A DNA stretch of 64,000 bases from Lutimaribacter_A marinistellae (GCF_042648365.1 NZ_JBHRXI010000001.1:496001-560000), one strand, 5' to 3'; positions 1-9,349 are shown, numbered from the stretch's first letter. Numbers and translations are program-made. Notes: generated by a model from the letters alone, not told the origin.

Positions 1-25
1 GCGCGCGCCACATGCAAGCGGGCGA

Positions 26-1900
26 TCAGGAGAGCTTGCGCGCTTCTTCGCTGGCGGCAAAGCCCTCGACCCAGCGCCGGATCACGCCGCGCGCGGCATC
101 CTCGTCGCTGGCGGCAAGCGCATGGCGCAGTCCGCGCAGGGCGGATGCCACCTCGATCTCGGACAGGTGGCTTTCTTCGGCGCAAAAGATCTTCTGGTGA
201 CGGGTGCCGATCAGCGTGTCGTTGAGCGTCAGCTCTTCTTCGAGCTTTTCGCCCGGGCGCAGGCCAATCACCTCGATCTCGATATCGCCTTCGGGATGCT
301 CGGCGTCACGCACGGTATAACCGGCCTTTTCGATGACCTGCCGGGCAAGTTGGATGATCGGGATGGGCTCGCCCATGTCGAGAACGAACACCTCGCCGCC
401 GCGCGCCTCGGCACCGGCCCGCAGGACAAGCTGCACCGCCTCGCGGATCGTCATGAAATAGCGCTTCACGTTGCGGTCGGTCACGGTGACCGGCCCGCCG
501 CGGCTGATCTGGTCCTGAAAGAGCGGCACGACCGAGCCACTTGACCCAAGGACATTGCCGAACCGTACCATGGCAAAGATCGTCGCGGGATGGCGTGTCG
601 ACAGGTCCTGCACAACGAGTTCCGCCATCCGCTTGCTGGCACCCATCACGTTTGTCGGGCGCACGGCCTTGTCCGACGACACCAGAAGGAAGCGCTCCAC
701 CTGCAGCTCGGCAGCCTCGCGCGCCAGTGTCTGCGTTCCAAAGACGTTGTTGGCAAGGCCGGCAAGCGGGTTCGATTCGACCAGCGGCACATGCTTGTAA
801 GCCGCGGCGTGCAGAACGACCTGCACCTCGTGATCGGTAAGCACCTTGCGCACCTGGCGAGCATCCGTGACCGAACCGAGCACCGGCACCAGTTCGATAT
901 CCGAGCATTCGGTCATCTGCATCAGGTCCTGATAGACCGTGTAGAGCGCAAGCTCGCTCAGCTCATACAGCACCAGGCGGGACGGGCGGCATGCAAGGAT
1001 CTGGCGGCAGAGTTCGGACCCGATCGAACCACCCGCACCCGAGACCAGCACGTTGCGGCCGACGTAACACTCGCAGCTTTGCGCCAGTTCCATGTCGCAG
1101 GCCGCGCGGCCGAGGAAGTTCTGCGGGCCGACTGGCGTCAGCTTGTCGACCAGGGCCTCTTCGCCGATCAGCTGCGCGAAAGAAGGAAGGATCTGCACCT
1201 CGAGCCCAAGCTTTTGAAGGCGGGCCGTGACCTTTGCCTGCACCGGCTGCGATTGCGAAGGCATTGCCAGCAGCACGCGGTTGATGTCGCGTGCCTTCAC
1301 GATTTCTTCGATCCGGGCGGGCGGAAAGACCGGCAGGCCAAACAGGTTCATGCCCTGCAAAGAGGTGTTGTCGTCGACAAAGGCCACCGGCTCGATCGAT
1401 TCATGCGCCTTGAGCGCCTGCGCCAGTTGTGTTCCCGTGGTTCCGGCGCCGTAGATCAGCACGCGGCGACGCGGCAGCATCCGGCGGTAGGCCGCCATCA
1501 CGACCTGGAACAGCACGACCCGCGTCGCGACCAGCGCCAGGAAATAGCTGATCCCGAACATCACATGCGTACCGGGCGGCAGGTCGACGCCCATCGTCTG
1601 CGTCATCAGCGCCGAACTTCCGGCCAGCAGCAGTGAAAGAACCGCGGTCAAACCCGCGGCGTGGCGTTCGTAGGCCATCAACTGGATGTAAGGCAGGCCC
1701 AGCCAGAGCGAGAGACCCGCAGCGACGGCCATCAGGTAGGGAAGAATGGGAAGAACCGAGATCAGGGTGTCGAGCGGCGATGTCGGCAACGACTGCAACA
1801 TGTACGTGAACAGGAGCGCCGCCGGTATCAGGGCCAGATCGATCGCAAGAAAAACATAAGCCTTCTGCGTGCGCGACCATGAGCTGATCAACTTGAACAT
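26..1900 (-). CDS. Polysaccharide biosynthesis nucleoside-diphosphate-sugar epimerase/dehydratase (FlaA1/CapD/WbpM type)
   Basis: This 624-residue membrane protein probably converts a UDP-activated amino sugar (4,6-dehydration or epimerisation) for surface polysaccharide. About four hydrophobic segments fill the first 120 residues. A first Rossmann domain begins near residue 150 (GAGTTGTQLA), and the catalytic short-chain dehydrogenase domain begins near residue 287 (GAGGSIGSELCRQI), with the SSDKAVRPTNVMGASKR stretch after it. The length fits the long, membrane-anchored WbpM/CapD class rather than the short soluble FlaA1 class. It is the last gene of a leftward polysaccharide group headed by galU, separated from galU by 326 bases, so it probably has its own promoter. 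The exact sugar substrate cannot be read from the sequence. Confidence 0.9.
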   Translation of the reverse strand: MFKLISSWSRTQKAYVFLAIDLALIPAALLFTYMLQSLPTSPLDTLISVLPILPYLMAVAAGLSLWLGLPYIQLMAYERHAAGLTAVLSLLLAGSSALMTQTMGVDLPPGTHVMFGISYFLALVATRVVLFQVVMAAYRRMLPRRRVLIYGAGTTGTQLAQALKAHESIEPVAFVDDNTSLQGMNLFGLPVFPPARIEEIVKARDINRVLLAMPSQSQPVQAKVTARLQKLGLEVQILPSFAQLIGEEALVDKLTPVGPQNFLGRAACDMELAQSCECYVGRNVLVSGAGGSIGSELCRQILACRPSRLVLYELSELALYTVYQDLMQMTECSDIELVPVLGSVTDARQVRKVLTDHEVQVVLHAAAYKHVPLVESNPLAGLANNVFGTQTLAREAAELQVERFLLVSSDKAVRPTNVMGASKRMAELVVQDLSTRHPATIFAMVRFGNVLGSSGSVVPLFQDQISRGGPVTVTDRNVKRYFMTIREAVQLVLRAGAEARGGEVFVLDMGEPIPIIQLARQVIEKAGYTVRDAEHPEGDIEIEVIGLRPGEKLEEELTLNDTLIGTRHQKIFCAEESHLSEIEVASALRGLRHALAASDEDAARGVIRRWVEGFAASEEARKLS

Positions 1901-2226
1901 GCGGGTCGAAGCCCCCTAAAAATTTCTTTGCCGCCCCCGGAATTGGAGGCTCGCCCGATGCCTCGCCGCTTTGCGACTATCTTTTTGAGGCATGACTGGC
2001 CAACAATCACTTGACCCAAAAGCCTTTTCTCGACTTCTACTGCATTATTTCAATTCTGCAAAATGCTGTGTGGCAAGATTACGCTGATAATCGCCCGGAC
2101 CCTATGACGCATGCTGTATCTTGAGGAAAAAACCGTTCGCACGCCAACATGTTGATTCACCTTTTCCGGGCCATGACGGGCCTAAGCGCGCCACAAGGCC
2201 CGGAAAACAGGGAGAATCACCCTGCG
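1901..2226. other. Intergenic region between galU and the CapD-like gene
   Basis: This 326-base stretch has no credible gene. It is richer in A+T than its surroundings between about 1980 and 2150, which fits a leftward promoter for the epimerase gene at 1900. Its right part holds a perfect inverted repeat (annotated separately) downstream of galU. I could not identify a convincing -35/-10 pair. Confidence 0.5.
2162..2207 (-). terminator. Perfect 11-bp inverted repeat downstream of galU
   Basis: TTTTCCGGGCC at 2162-2172 pairs perfectly with GGCCCGGAAAA at 2197-2207, leaving a 24-base loop. It sits 20 bases past the galU stop codon, so it is well placed to end the galU transcript. It lacks a long U tract on the leftward strand apart from the four bases inside the stem, so a processing or stabilising hairpin is an alternative. 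Confidence 0.5.
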
Positions 2227-3126
2227 TCACTCAGCCGCTTTTGCGGCCGTCTGTGACAGGCTCTCGATGTACTGGCTCAGGTCGTCGCGCAACTCTTCGC
2301 GCGCAAGGGCGAAGGCAACCGTCGCCCGCAGGAAGCCCGACTTGGACCCGCAGTCGAAACGCTGCCCTTCGAACCGGTAGCCATAGACCGGATTATCGGT
2401 GCCGATATCCTCGGCGATGGCATCGGTCAGCTGGATCTCTCCGCCGGCGCCGGACTTCATCTTGTGCAGGTTGCGCAGGATGGACGGGCTGAGAATGTAG
2501 CGCCCGATCACGGCAAGGTTCGACGGCGCATCCTCGGGCTTGGGCTTTTCGACCATGCCCTTGACCTTGACGCAGCTGCCCATGTCCTCTTCGACGTCGA
2601 GAACGCCATAGGCGCTGGTCTTTTCGGTTGGTACTTCCATCGCGGCGACCATGTTGCCACCGGTTTCGGCATAGGCCTCGACCATCTGTTGCAGGCAGGG
2701 CTTTTCGGCCGCGATCACGTCATCTGGAAGGATCACCGCGAACGGCTCGTTCGAAGCGATGAGGCGTCGCGCACACCACACGGCATGCCCCAGCCCGAGG
2801 GCCCGGTGCTGCCGGATATACGCAATGGCACCGCTTTCCATGTTGGTGGATTTCAGCGTCTCGAGCAGCTTGTCCTTGCCCTTTTTCTTCAGCTCCTGCT
2901 CAAGGATCGGGTTGTGGTCGAAGTAATCCTCGAGAGCGGACTTGCCGCGCGACGTGACGAAGAGGAACTCCTTGATCCCGGCCGCGCGCGCCTCGTCGAT
3001 CGCGTATTGCACGAGGGGACGGTCGACGAGCGTCATGATCTCCTTGGGAACGGATTTCGTCGCCGGCAGGAACCGCGTCCCCAGCCCCGCGACAGGAAAA
3101 ATCGCCTTCGTCACTTTGCGTGTCAT
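2227..3126 (-). CDS. galU: UTP--glucose-1-phosphate uridylyltransferase GalU
   Basis: GalU makes UDP-glucose from UTP and glucose 1-phosphate in the cytoplasm, the entry sugar nucleotide for exopolysaccharide and for UDP-galactose and UDP-glucuronate. The 299 residues match the family's usual length. The nucleotide-binding signature is at residues 14-24 (GLGTRFLPATK), followed by VPKEIMTLVDRPLVQYAIDE, and a sugar-binding KPKPEDAPSNLAVIGRYIL stretch lies in the second half. It lies in a leftward set of envelope-sugar genes, 134 bases downstream of the sugar transferase gene. The start at 3126 gives the canonical N-terminus of the family. Confidence 0.96.
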   Translation of the reverse strand: MTRKVTKAIFPVAGLGTRFLPATKSVPKEIMTLVDRPLVQYAIDEARAAGIKEFLFVTSRGKSALEDYFDHNPILEQELKKKGKDKLLETLKSTNMESGAIAYIRQHRALGLGHAVWCARRLIASNEPFAVILPDDVIAAEKPCLQQMVEAYAETGGNMVAAMEVPTEKTSAYGVLDVEEDMGSCVKVKGMVEKPKPEDAPSNLAVIGRYILSPSILRNLHKMKSGAGGEIQLTDAIAEDIGTDNPVYGYRFEGQRFDCGSKSGFLRATVAFALAREELRDDLSQYIESLSQTAAKAAE

Positions 3127-3260
3127 CGCTTGCCCTCAAAATTATCGTTATTGGGCAATACTGCCCGAGTAATCTTAACCCGCTATTAGGGCCGAACCCT
3201 GACGCGGATCAACAACCGAAACGTTCGTGCAGTCCGCGCAGTTTCATCTATGCCACGTTT

Positions 3261-3890
3261 TCACCCCCGCCGCAGCAGGTTGCCGACGGTTTGGAAAACA
3301 AGATCGAAATCATAGCATATGTTGCGCTCGCGCTGATAAATCAGGTCGAGCCGGGCCTTTGCCGGAACGCAGATCCGGCAATAGACGTCATCCGTTTCGC
3401 GGGGCGTTTCGCATCGTGACAGCAGCGCCGCCTCGTGCCGGTGATAGACGATTGAAGCGAGCCCCGTCACGCCGGGACGCGACCGAAGCACCCTGCCGTA
3501 GATCTCGGGAAACCGTTCAACATATTGCCGCAGGGGCGGTCGCGGGCCGACGAAACTCAGGTCGCCGCGGATGATGTTCCAGAGCTGGGGCAGCTCGTCC
3601 AGCCGCTTGGAACGCAGCCATGCGCCCGCCGGGGTGATCCGCGCGGCCTTGTCACCGCCCGACACGCCAGAATCCTGGGAAACGACCGTCATCGTGCGGA
3701 ATTTCCACAGCATGAAGGGCTCATCGATCCCCTTCATGCGTTCAGCGACATAAAATATCGGCCTGCCCTGCTTGATCAGCAGCCACAGGATCAAGCCGAG
3801 GATGACGGGCCAGAGAAGTGCCACCAGCAGCAGCGCGAAGAAAAGATCGAGGAGCCTTTTGCCGATTGTCACGCCTGCCAGTCCTGCCAT
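3261..3890 (-). CDS. Bacterial sugar transferase (lipid-carrier glycosyl-1-phosphate transferase)
   Basis: This 209-residue protein belongs to the family that moves a sugar 1-phosphate from a nucleotide sugar onto undecaprenyl phosphate at the inner membrane, the first committed step of many polysaccharides. One hydrophobic helix lies at about residues 12-37. It is followed by the family's KFRTM and LDELPQLWNIIRGDLSFVGP signatures and by the RPGVTGLASI motif. It is the short single-helix form (WcaJ catalytic half or PglC/WbaP core). It overlaps the upstream epimerase gene by 22 bases, so the two are probably translated together. An internal GTG a few codons downstream is an alternative start. 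Confidence 0.93.
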   Translation of the reverse strand: MAGLAGVTIGKRLLDLFFALLLVALLWPVILGLILWLLIKQGRPIFYVAERMKGIDEPFMLWKFRTMTVVSQDSGVSGGDKAARITPAGAWLRSKRLDELPQLWNIIRGDLSFVGPRPPLRQYVERFPEIYGRVLRSRPGVTGLASIVYHRHEAALLSRCETPRETDDVYCRICVPAKARLDLIYQRERNICYDFDLVFQTVGNLLRRG

Positions 3891-4708
3891 TCCCGTACCA
3901 GAGTAGCGGGCAGGTTAGCCGAGGGATCGAGCCGGGTGAAGGTGCCAAGCGCGCGCGTCGACAGCTCGACGACCTCGATGGCGCTGTCCGGGGCAGGTCG
4001 TGGCGTCCATTCAAGCCCCGCGGCGTCCAGCAGGGCGCCCATCTCGACTACGCCGGGCAGCGCGACATTCAGCGCAGGCGGCAGGTCGCGGCGTGCGACG
4101 AGATCGCCAAGGATGCGCGCAAGGCTTGCCGGCCCCACATAGCTGCGCCGGGGCGTGCGCCCATCGGCAAACCGGTCGAGCATGAAGCCGGGGCGCCAGC
4201 CACCAAGAATGGCATCACACCCCGCGACATTTCCGATACGCAACGAGGTGACGCGGACACCGATTTGATCGGCGAGCCGGGCGGCGACTTCCTCCATCCG
4301 GGCCTTCGCACGGCCATAGTCCGACAATGGCCGAAGGGGCACCCCTTCATCCAGGACACCGCCCGCCGCCCCGTAGACCGCAGCCGAAGAGGCCAGAAGG
4401 ACCGGCCCGCCGCCGCCCTCGCCAGCGGCCCGGATTGCGACCTCGGCCAGTCGGACATGATCCTCGGGGTCTCCCTCACCACGTCCGGGAACCGGCCCAG
4501 CAAGGCACAGGACCGTGCGCCCCCGTACCGCACGGGCGAACTCGGCAGGCTCCGAAATCGGGTCGAAAACCTTGAAATCCGGGCCTGCGCCAATGCGCCG
4601 CGCCTGCCATGTGACCGGGCTGGGAAAGGCTCCTGCCGGCCAGAAGCTGCGCAAGACTCCGCCGATCCGCCCGGTCGCGCCCAAGACGAGGACCTGTGTT
4701 TTGGTCAT
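3869..4708 (-). CDS. NAD-dependent epimerase/dehydratase family protein
   Basis: This is a 279-residue short-chain dehydrogenase-type enzyme of the extended NAD-dependent epimerase family, acting on an unidentified nucleotide sugar or sugar-like substrate. The nucleotide-binding loop GATGRIGG is at about residues 10-17. A catalytic Ser/Tyr/Lys set is suggested by LLASSAAVYG and DYGRAKARMEE. It overlaps the downstream sugar transferase by 22 bases and is the first gene of that pair, diverging from the export lipoprotein gene across about 107 bases. It is shorter than classical GalE, so its reaction cannot be named safely. Confidence 0.85.
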   Translation of the reverse strand: MTKTQVLVLGATGRIGGVLRSFWPAGAFPSPVTWQARRIGAGPDFKVFDPISEPAEFARAVRGRTVLCLAGPVPGRGEGDPEDHVRLAEVAIRAAGEGGGGPVLLASSAAVYGAAGGVLDEGVPLRPLSDYGRAKARMEEVAARLADQIGVRVTSLRIGNVAGCDAILGGWRPGFMLDRFADGRTPRRSYVGPASLARILGDLVARRDLPPALNVALPGVVEMGALLDAAGLEWTPRPAPDSAIEVVELSTRALGTFTRLDPSANLPATLVREWQDWQA

Positions 4709-4815
4709 CTATGCGGTATTCCTCTTCGGACCTTTTGGTTGACCGGCGGTGCTGCGCCGGTATTTTGCCACTAAAATAATCGTTCAAAACAAGACTTCAC
4801 GCGGGACACTCCAAC

Positions 4816-5940
4816 ATGCGCTTTCTTCCAAATCTCCTTGCCATGGCAAGTGCGGTGTTGTTCCTGTCCTCCTGCAGCGACAGCCTGCCGGGTGGCGCGC
4901 CGGTCAGCAACGAGATCCTCAAGGAAGCCGGCGAAGAAACGGCCGATTTCGCCTTCTACCCCGTCACCCGCGCGTTCCTGCCGATCGTTCACCAGTGGCC
5001 GCCGACCGGCAAGCAGGAAAACCTGTCCTGGATCGGCAACACGCGGGGGGCCAAGACCCAGATCATCCAGCCTGGTGACCGACTGACCCTGGCCATCTGG
5101 GACAGCAGTGAAAACTCGCTGCTGACATCGATACAGCAGAAGAACGTCAACCTCGAGAATGTCATCGTCGCGTCGAACGGGACGATCTTCATGCCTTACG
5201 TGGGCAATATCAGCGTGATCGGCATGACGCCCGACCTCGCCCGCGAAGAGCTTCAGGCATCGCTGGAGGCCATCGTCCCCTCGGCACAGCTGCAACTGAC
5301 CATGTTCGAGGGGCGCAACAACTCGGTCGACCTGGTGACCGGCGTGGCAAGCCCCGGCACCTATCCGATGCCCGACCGGAACTATACTGTTCTGGGGCTC
5401 ATCTCGGCCGGTGGCGGAGTCAGAACGGGGATGAACAATCCGCAGGTGCGGTTGATGCGGGAAGGACAGATCTTCGGCACCTCGGTCGACCGGCTGCTGG
5501 ACAACCCCAACTATGATACGCTCCTGCGCGGCGGCGACCGGGTCTTCGTCGAGGAAGACCGCCGCTACTTCCTGTCATACGGCGCAGCCGGGACGGAAGA
5601 CCTCCATATTTTCACCAAGGACGAGATGTCGGCGATGGACGCGGTCGCGGTCATGGGCGGGCTCAACGATTCCAAGGCCGACCCGCGCGGCCTGATCGTT
5701 CTGCGCGAGTATCCCGCCTCGGCCGTCTCGACGGGCGTGCGTGGCCCGCGCATGACGCGCGTGGTCTTCTCGCTGAACCTTGCGACGACCGATGGCCTGT
5801 TCTCGGCGCGGCGTTTCCGCATCAATCCCGATGACCTGCTCATCGCGACGGAATCGCCGATCAACGACATCCTCACGGTGTCGACCATCATCGGCAACTT
5901 CGTCGGCGTGTTCAACGCGACGTCGAACATAGGCAACTGA
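4816..5940 (+). CDS. Polysaccharide export outer-membrane lipoprotein (Wza/OtnA family)
   Basis: This 374-residue protein is a Wza-like export channel component. The N-terminus is a lipoprotein signal peptide with an LSSC lipobox, cysteine at about residue 20. A polysaccharide-export (Poly_export) domain starts near residue 90 (IQPGDRLTLAIWDSSENSLL), followed by SLBB-type segments such as VTGVASPGTYPMPDRNYTVL. It diverges from the epimerase and sugar transferase pair and is convergent with a glycosyltransferase, so all sit in one envelope polysaccharide locus. No Wzc-type kinase or Wzx/Wzy genes are in the window, so the rest of the export machine lies elsewhere or is to the left. Confidence 0.93.
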   Translation: MRFLPNLLAMASAVLFLSSCSDSLPGGAPVSNEILKEAGEETADFAFYPVTRAFLPIVHQWPPTGKQENLSWIGNTRGAKTQIIQPGDRLTLAIWDSSENSLLTSIQQKNVNLENVIVASNGTIFMPYVGNISVIGMTPDLAREELQASLEAIVPSAQLQLTMFEGRNNSVDLVTGVASPGTYPMPDRNYTVLGLISAGGGVRTGMNNPQVRLMREGQIFGTSVDRLLDNPNYDTLLRGGDRVFVEEDRRYFLSYGAAGTEDLHIFTKDEMSAMDAVAVMGGLNDSKADPRGLIVLREYPASAVSTGVRGPRMTRVVFSLNLATTDGLFSARRFRINPDDLLIATESPINDILTVSTIIGNFVGVFNATSNIGN

Positions 5941-5956
5941 CGAACCGGCGCGGACC

Positions 5957-7207
5957 TCAGGGCATGGGGATCCGCACCGCCTCGGGCACCAGTTCGTTCA
6001 TCTGGCGGATATGTTCGGGCAGGCATTTGGTGAGGAAATCGTATTTCTCCACGACCGACTTGCGCGCTGCCACGCCGAGATGCGCATAACCCTCGGGGTT
6101 CGACAGCACCTCGACAACCTGGGCGGCCAGCGCATCCGGATCGAAGAAATCGACCAGCAACCCGGTTTCGCCATGCGTCACCGCCTCGCGCACGGGGGCC
6201 ACGTCGGAGGCGACGATGGTGGCCTGCATCGACATCGCTTCGAGCAGCGACCAGCTGAGAACGAAGGGCATCGTCAGGTAGATGTGGCAGCGCGACAGCT
6301 GGATCACCTGGCAGAACTTGGAATAGGGAACCCGGCCCAGGAAATGCACGCGGTCCCAGTCGACACTGGCGCCGACCTCTTCCTCCATCTCGGCGCGCAG
6401 CCCACCGGGGTGCTTGCTTTTGCGGCCGTATGACACCTCGTTTCCGCCCAGCACGATCACCCGCGCATTGGGTCGCTCACGCAGGATTCGCGGCAATGCC
6501 CGCATGAAGATGTGAAATCCCCGGGCATGTTCGAGATTACGGGCGAGATAGGTGAAAACCTCGTCCTCGCGCGTGAGCGGCTTTTCCAGCCGCCCGAGCT
6601 CGAGGCTGACATCCGGGTCGGGTTGCAGCCGGTCTGTGCGGATCCCGTCGTGACAGGTGTAGAACTTGGAATGGAACAACTCGGGGAAACAGTTCTTTTG
6701 CCACTCGGTCGGGACATGCCCCTTGTCGACCACGTGCAGGTTGGCAAAGGGAACCGCGTTGCGCGCGTGCAGCAGGAACGGCGAATGATCCGATGGCGGA
6801 TCCTCGGGGTCGAAACCGACGAGACCGCCCTTGCTGAGGTAGAAATACTCGAAGAAGCCCAGGATCGGCACATCGGGCCAGACCTGCTTGAAGAACAGAA
6901 GCTCTCCCCAACCGGTATGACCGACGATGAGGTCCGGCTTGAACCCCTTTTCCTCTTCCAGCCGACGGGCGGCCATGGCGGCACCAAAACCCGCGCCGGT
7001 CGCCTCTTCCCAGACCTTGCTCAGCCCGTAGGCATCGGATTTCGGCTTGTGATGAGGGCCATAGACCAGCGTGGCGACGCCCTCGATCTGCGGCGGGGGG
7101 CGGCGCTGCGTCAGGAACACGATCTGGTGTCCGCCCTGCGCCACGAGGAACTGCAGAAGCTCGCGATACTGGCCGGGCATGTTCTGGTGTACAAAGAGTA
7201 TTTTCAT
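5957..7207 (-). CDS. Glycosyltransferase family 4-like protein
   Basis: This 416-residue cytoplasmic glycosyltransferase probably adds a sugar to a growing surface polysaccharide. I chose the ATG at 7207, giving MKILFVHQNMPGQYRELLQF, a typical GT-B N-terminus; the reading frame stays open upstream but that extension has shadow-like composition. The N-terminal half has the DLIVGHTGWGE region. The C-terminal GT1-type domain has NARVIVLGGNEVSYG and then PFVLSWSLLEAMSMQATIVAS, where the conserved glutamate of retaining GT4 enzymes lies. It is convergent with the export lipoprotein gene (16-base gap) and divergent from the ParB-like gene. Confidence 0.9.
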   Translation of the reverse strand: MKILFVHQNMPGQYRELLQFLVAQGGHQIVFLTQRRPPPQIEGVATLVYGPHHKPKSDAYGLSKVWEEATGAGFGAAMAARRLEEEKGFKPDLIVGHTGWGELLFFKQVWPDVPILGFFEYFYLSKGGLVGFDPEDPPSDHSPFLLHARNAVPFANLHVVDKGHVPTEWQKNCFPELFHSKFYTCHDGIRTDRLQPDPDVSLELGRLEKPLTREDEVFTYLARNLEHARGFHIFMRALPRILRERPNARVIVLGGNEVSYGRKSKHPGGLRAEMEEEVGASVDWDRVHFLGRVPYSKFCQVIQLSRCHIYLTMPFVLSWSLLEAMSMQATIVASDVAPVREAVTHGETGLLVDFFDPDALAAQVVEVLSNPEGYAHLGVAARKSVVEKYDFLTKCLPEHIRQMNELVPEAVRIPMP

Positions 7208-7334
7208 GAAACGCGCCTTCGGGACAATGCCCGAACTGCTTAGCAAGAGCGGGCCGTACCTGTCACCTGCCTGCCCCACATTGATGCCACGTCGTGTCCT
7301 GCCTGCCCCGCCGCGATGACGGGCGCGCGGAGAT

Positions 7335-8351
7335 ATGGTAACGCAGAGGAAAGCCGAACAAGGGCACCGGGCGTCAGCCACGGATCGGAGACGAGGGGCA
7401 GAGATGGCGGAACAGGGTGAAGTCTTGCCGGGCGAGGCGGATATGGCGGCGGTCCAAGCCGCCATGGCGGACGGCCGTGTTATCGAGTTGTTGCCGGTCG
7501 GGGTCATCGACGCAGAACACCTCGTTCGCGATCGCCTGGCCATCGACGCGGACGAGATGCAGGCCCTGACCGATAGCTTGCGCAGGCGCGGCCAGCAGAT
7601 GCCGATCGAGGTCGTACCCCTTCCCCGTCCCGGCCCCAATGGCGAAACGCATGGGCTGGTGTCGGGTTGGCGGCGGCTGACGGCGCTGCGCCGGCTTGCC
7701 GAGGAAACCGGCGATCCGGCTTTCGCGACCGTACGCGCGATGGTGGTCACGCCGGACACTGCGCAGGATGCCTACCTCGCCATGGTCGAGGAGAACGAGA
7801 TCCGCGTGAACCTGAGCCATTACGAACGCGCACGCATCGCCTGCAAGGCGATGGAGGAGGGCGTCTTTGCCAACCAGCGCGCGGCGCTGCAGGGGTTGTT
7901 CGGCAATGCCACGCGGTCCAAGCGATCCAAGATCGGCACGTTCATCGTTTTGGTCGACAGTTTCGACGATGTTCTGCGCTTTCCTTCGTCGATCAGCGAA
8001 AAGCTGGGCCTCGCCCTCGCCCGCGAGATGGTCCGCGACCCCTCTCTGACGCAAGAGATCAGGGAGGCCCTGGCCGAGGCAAAGCCCGTCAGCGCGCTGG
8101 ACGAGATGCGCCTGCTGGCGGCAATGGTGACCGCCCGCGCGGAACAGGCCGCATCGCCGGAGCGGACGCAAGAACCGCGCGCCGCCGCGGAACGCACGGC
8201 GCGCGAGGTGACACGGATCACCGAAGCTCTCGAACTGCGCTTTGACGCGGATCGCGGGCGGATCGAACTCGTCGGTGCCGACGCGACCGACACGCTTGCC
8301 GCCGACCTGCGGGCTTGGCTGACCGAGCGCCTCGGCGCATCCGAAGGTTAA
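7335..8351 (+). CDS. ParB/RepB-like N-domain protein, orphan
   Basis: This 338-residue protein has a ParB-type N-terminal domain at roughly residues 45-145. It includes the LVSGWRRLTALRRLAEE motif, like the conserved G-x-RR box of ParB/Spo0J/RepB, and EENEIRVNLSHYERARIA. A helix-turn-helix-like helical region follows. The C-terminal third is Ala/Arg-rich. No parA, repA or repC lies next to it, so it is probably a DNA-binding regulator or nucleoid protein rather than a working partition pair. It could start at the ATG at 7404, since the first 23 codons look poorly conserved in character. Its stop overlaps the convergent epimerase gene by 4 bases. Confidence 0.8.
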   Translation: MVTQRKAEQGHRASATDRRRGAEMAEQGEVLPGEADMAAVQAAMADGRVIELLPVGVIDAEHLVRDRLAIDADEMQALTDSLRRRGQQMPIEVVPLPRPGPNGETHGLVSGWRRLTALRRLAEETGDPAFATVRAMVVTPDTAQDAYLAMVEENEIRVNLSHYERARIACKAMEEGVFANQRAALQGLFGNATRSKRSKIGTFIVLVDSFDDVLRFPSSISEKLGLALAREMVRDPSLTQEIREALAEAKPVSALDEMRLLAAMVTARAEQAASPERTQEPRAAAERTAREVTRITEALELRFDADRGRIELVGADATDTLAADLRAWLTERLGASEG

Positions 8352-9349
8352 AGCTCGTAATACTCCCGGTACCACTCCACGAACCGGGCGACCCCTTCGG
8401 CCAGAGGGGTCTGAAGGTCGAGACCGGTCAGATCCTTCAGCAACTGCGTCTCGGCCCACGTTGCGGGAACATCGCCGGGCTGCATCGGCAACATCCGTTT
8501 TTCCGCCACCTGCCCGCAGGCCGCTTCGATCGCCGAGATGAAATCCATCAGCGCCACCGGTCGGCTGGCCCCGATATTGACCACGCGGAACGGCGCAACC
8601 GGGCTGAGGCTGTCGCGCTCACCCACCGGCGCATCGCCGGGGATCGCATCGCCCAACGCGCGGATCGCGGTGACCAGATCGTCGACATAGGTAAAGTCGC
8701 GCTGCATCCGCCCATGGTTGTAGACGTCGATGGGCCGCCCTTCGAGGATCGCGCGGGTGAACTTGAAATACGCCATGTCGGGCCGGCCCCACGGCCCGTA
8801 GACGGTAAAGAAACGAAACATAGTGACCGGCAGCCGATAGAGATGCGCATAGCTGTGCGCCATCGCCTCGTTCGCCTTTTTCGTGGCCGCGTAGAACGAC
8901 ATCTGTGTATCGGCCTTGTCGGTCTCGGCATAGGGCATCGCCTCGTTCGCGCCATAGACCGAACTGGTCGAGGCAAGCAACATGTGCTCTGGCGGGTGGG
9001 CGCGCGCGGCCTCCAGCAACTCGAACGTGCCGATCAGGTTCGCCTCCACGTAGTCACGCGGCGCATCGATGGAATGCCGCACCCCGGCCTGCGCAGCCAG
9101 GTGGATCACGCGCGACGGAGCGTAGCGGCCAAAGATCTCCATCAGCACGCCCGGATCCTCGAGCCGCGCGGTCACGGCGGCAAACCCGTCTTGGCGGGTC
9201 AGTTCGGCCAGCCTGCGCCGCTTCAACTCGGGGTCATAATAACTGTTGAGTGAGTCGAGGCCGATCACCTGCCACCCCTCGGCCAGCAGCCGCAGGGACA
9301 GGTGATACCCGATGAACCCGGCCGAACCGGTGACAAGGACGCTTTTCAT
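8348..9349 (-). CDS. NAD-dependent epimerase, UDP-glucuronate 4-epimerase-like (CapI/LpsL type)
   Basis: This 333-residue enzyme resembles UDP-glucuronate epimerases, which interconvert UDP-glucuronate and UDP-galacturonate for polysaccharide synthesis. The NAD loop GSAGFIGYHL is near residue 8. The catalytic Tyr-x-x-x-Lys is in SFYAATKKANEAMAHSYAHL near residue 152. The following FRFFTVYGPWGRPDMAYFKF segment is characteristic of the UDP-glucuronate epimerase branch. It diverges from glmS over about 304 bases. The branch assignment rests on motif recognition and was not tested by alignment. Confidence 0.88.
   Translation of the reverse strand: MKSVLVTGSAGFIGYHLSLRLLAEGWQVIGLDSLNSYYDPELKRRRLAELTRQDGFAAVTARLEDPGVLMEIFGRYAPSRVIHLAAQAGVRHSIDAPRDYVEANLIGTFELLEAARAHPPEHMLLASTSSVYGANEAMPYAETDKADTQMSFYAATKKANEAMAHSYAHLYRLPVTMFRFFTVYGPWGRPDMAYFKFTRAILEGRPIDVYNHGRMQRDFTYVDDLVTAIRALGDAIPGDAPVGERDSLSPVAPFRVVNIGASRPVALMDFISAIEAACGQVAEKRMLPMQPGDVPATWAETQLLKDLTGLDLQTPLAEGVARFVEWYREYYEL

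Noticed and set aside
7208..7759. N-terminal extension of the glycosyltransferase frame upstream of 7207
   Set aside because: It lies opposite the ParB-like gene and has shadow composition; the ATG at 7207 gives the family's typical start.
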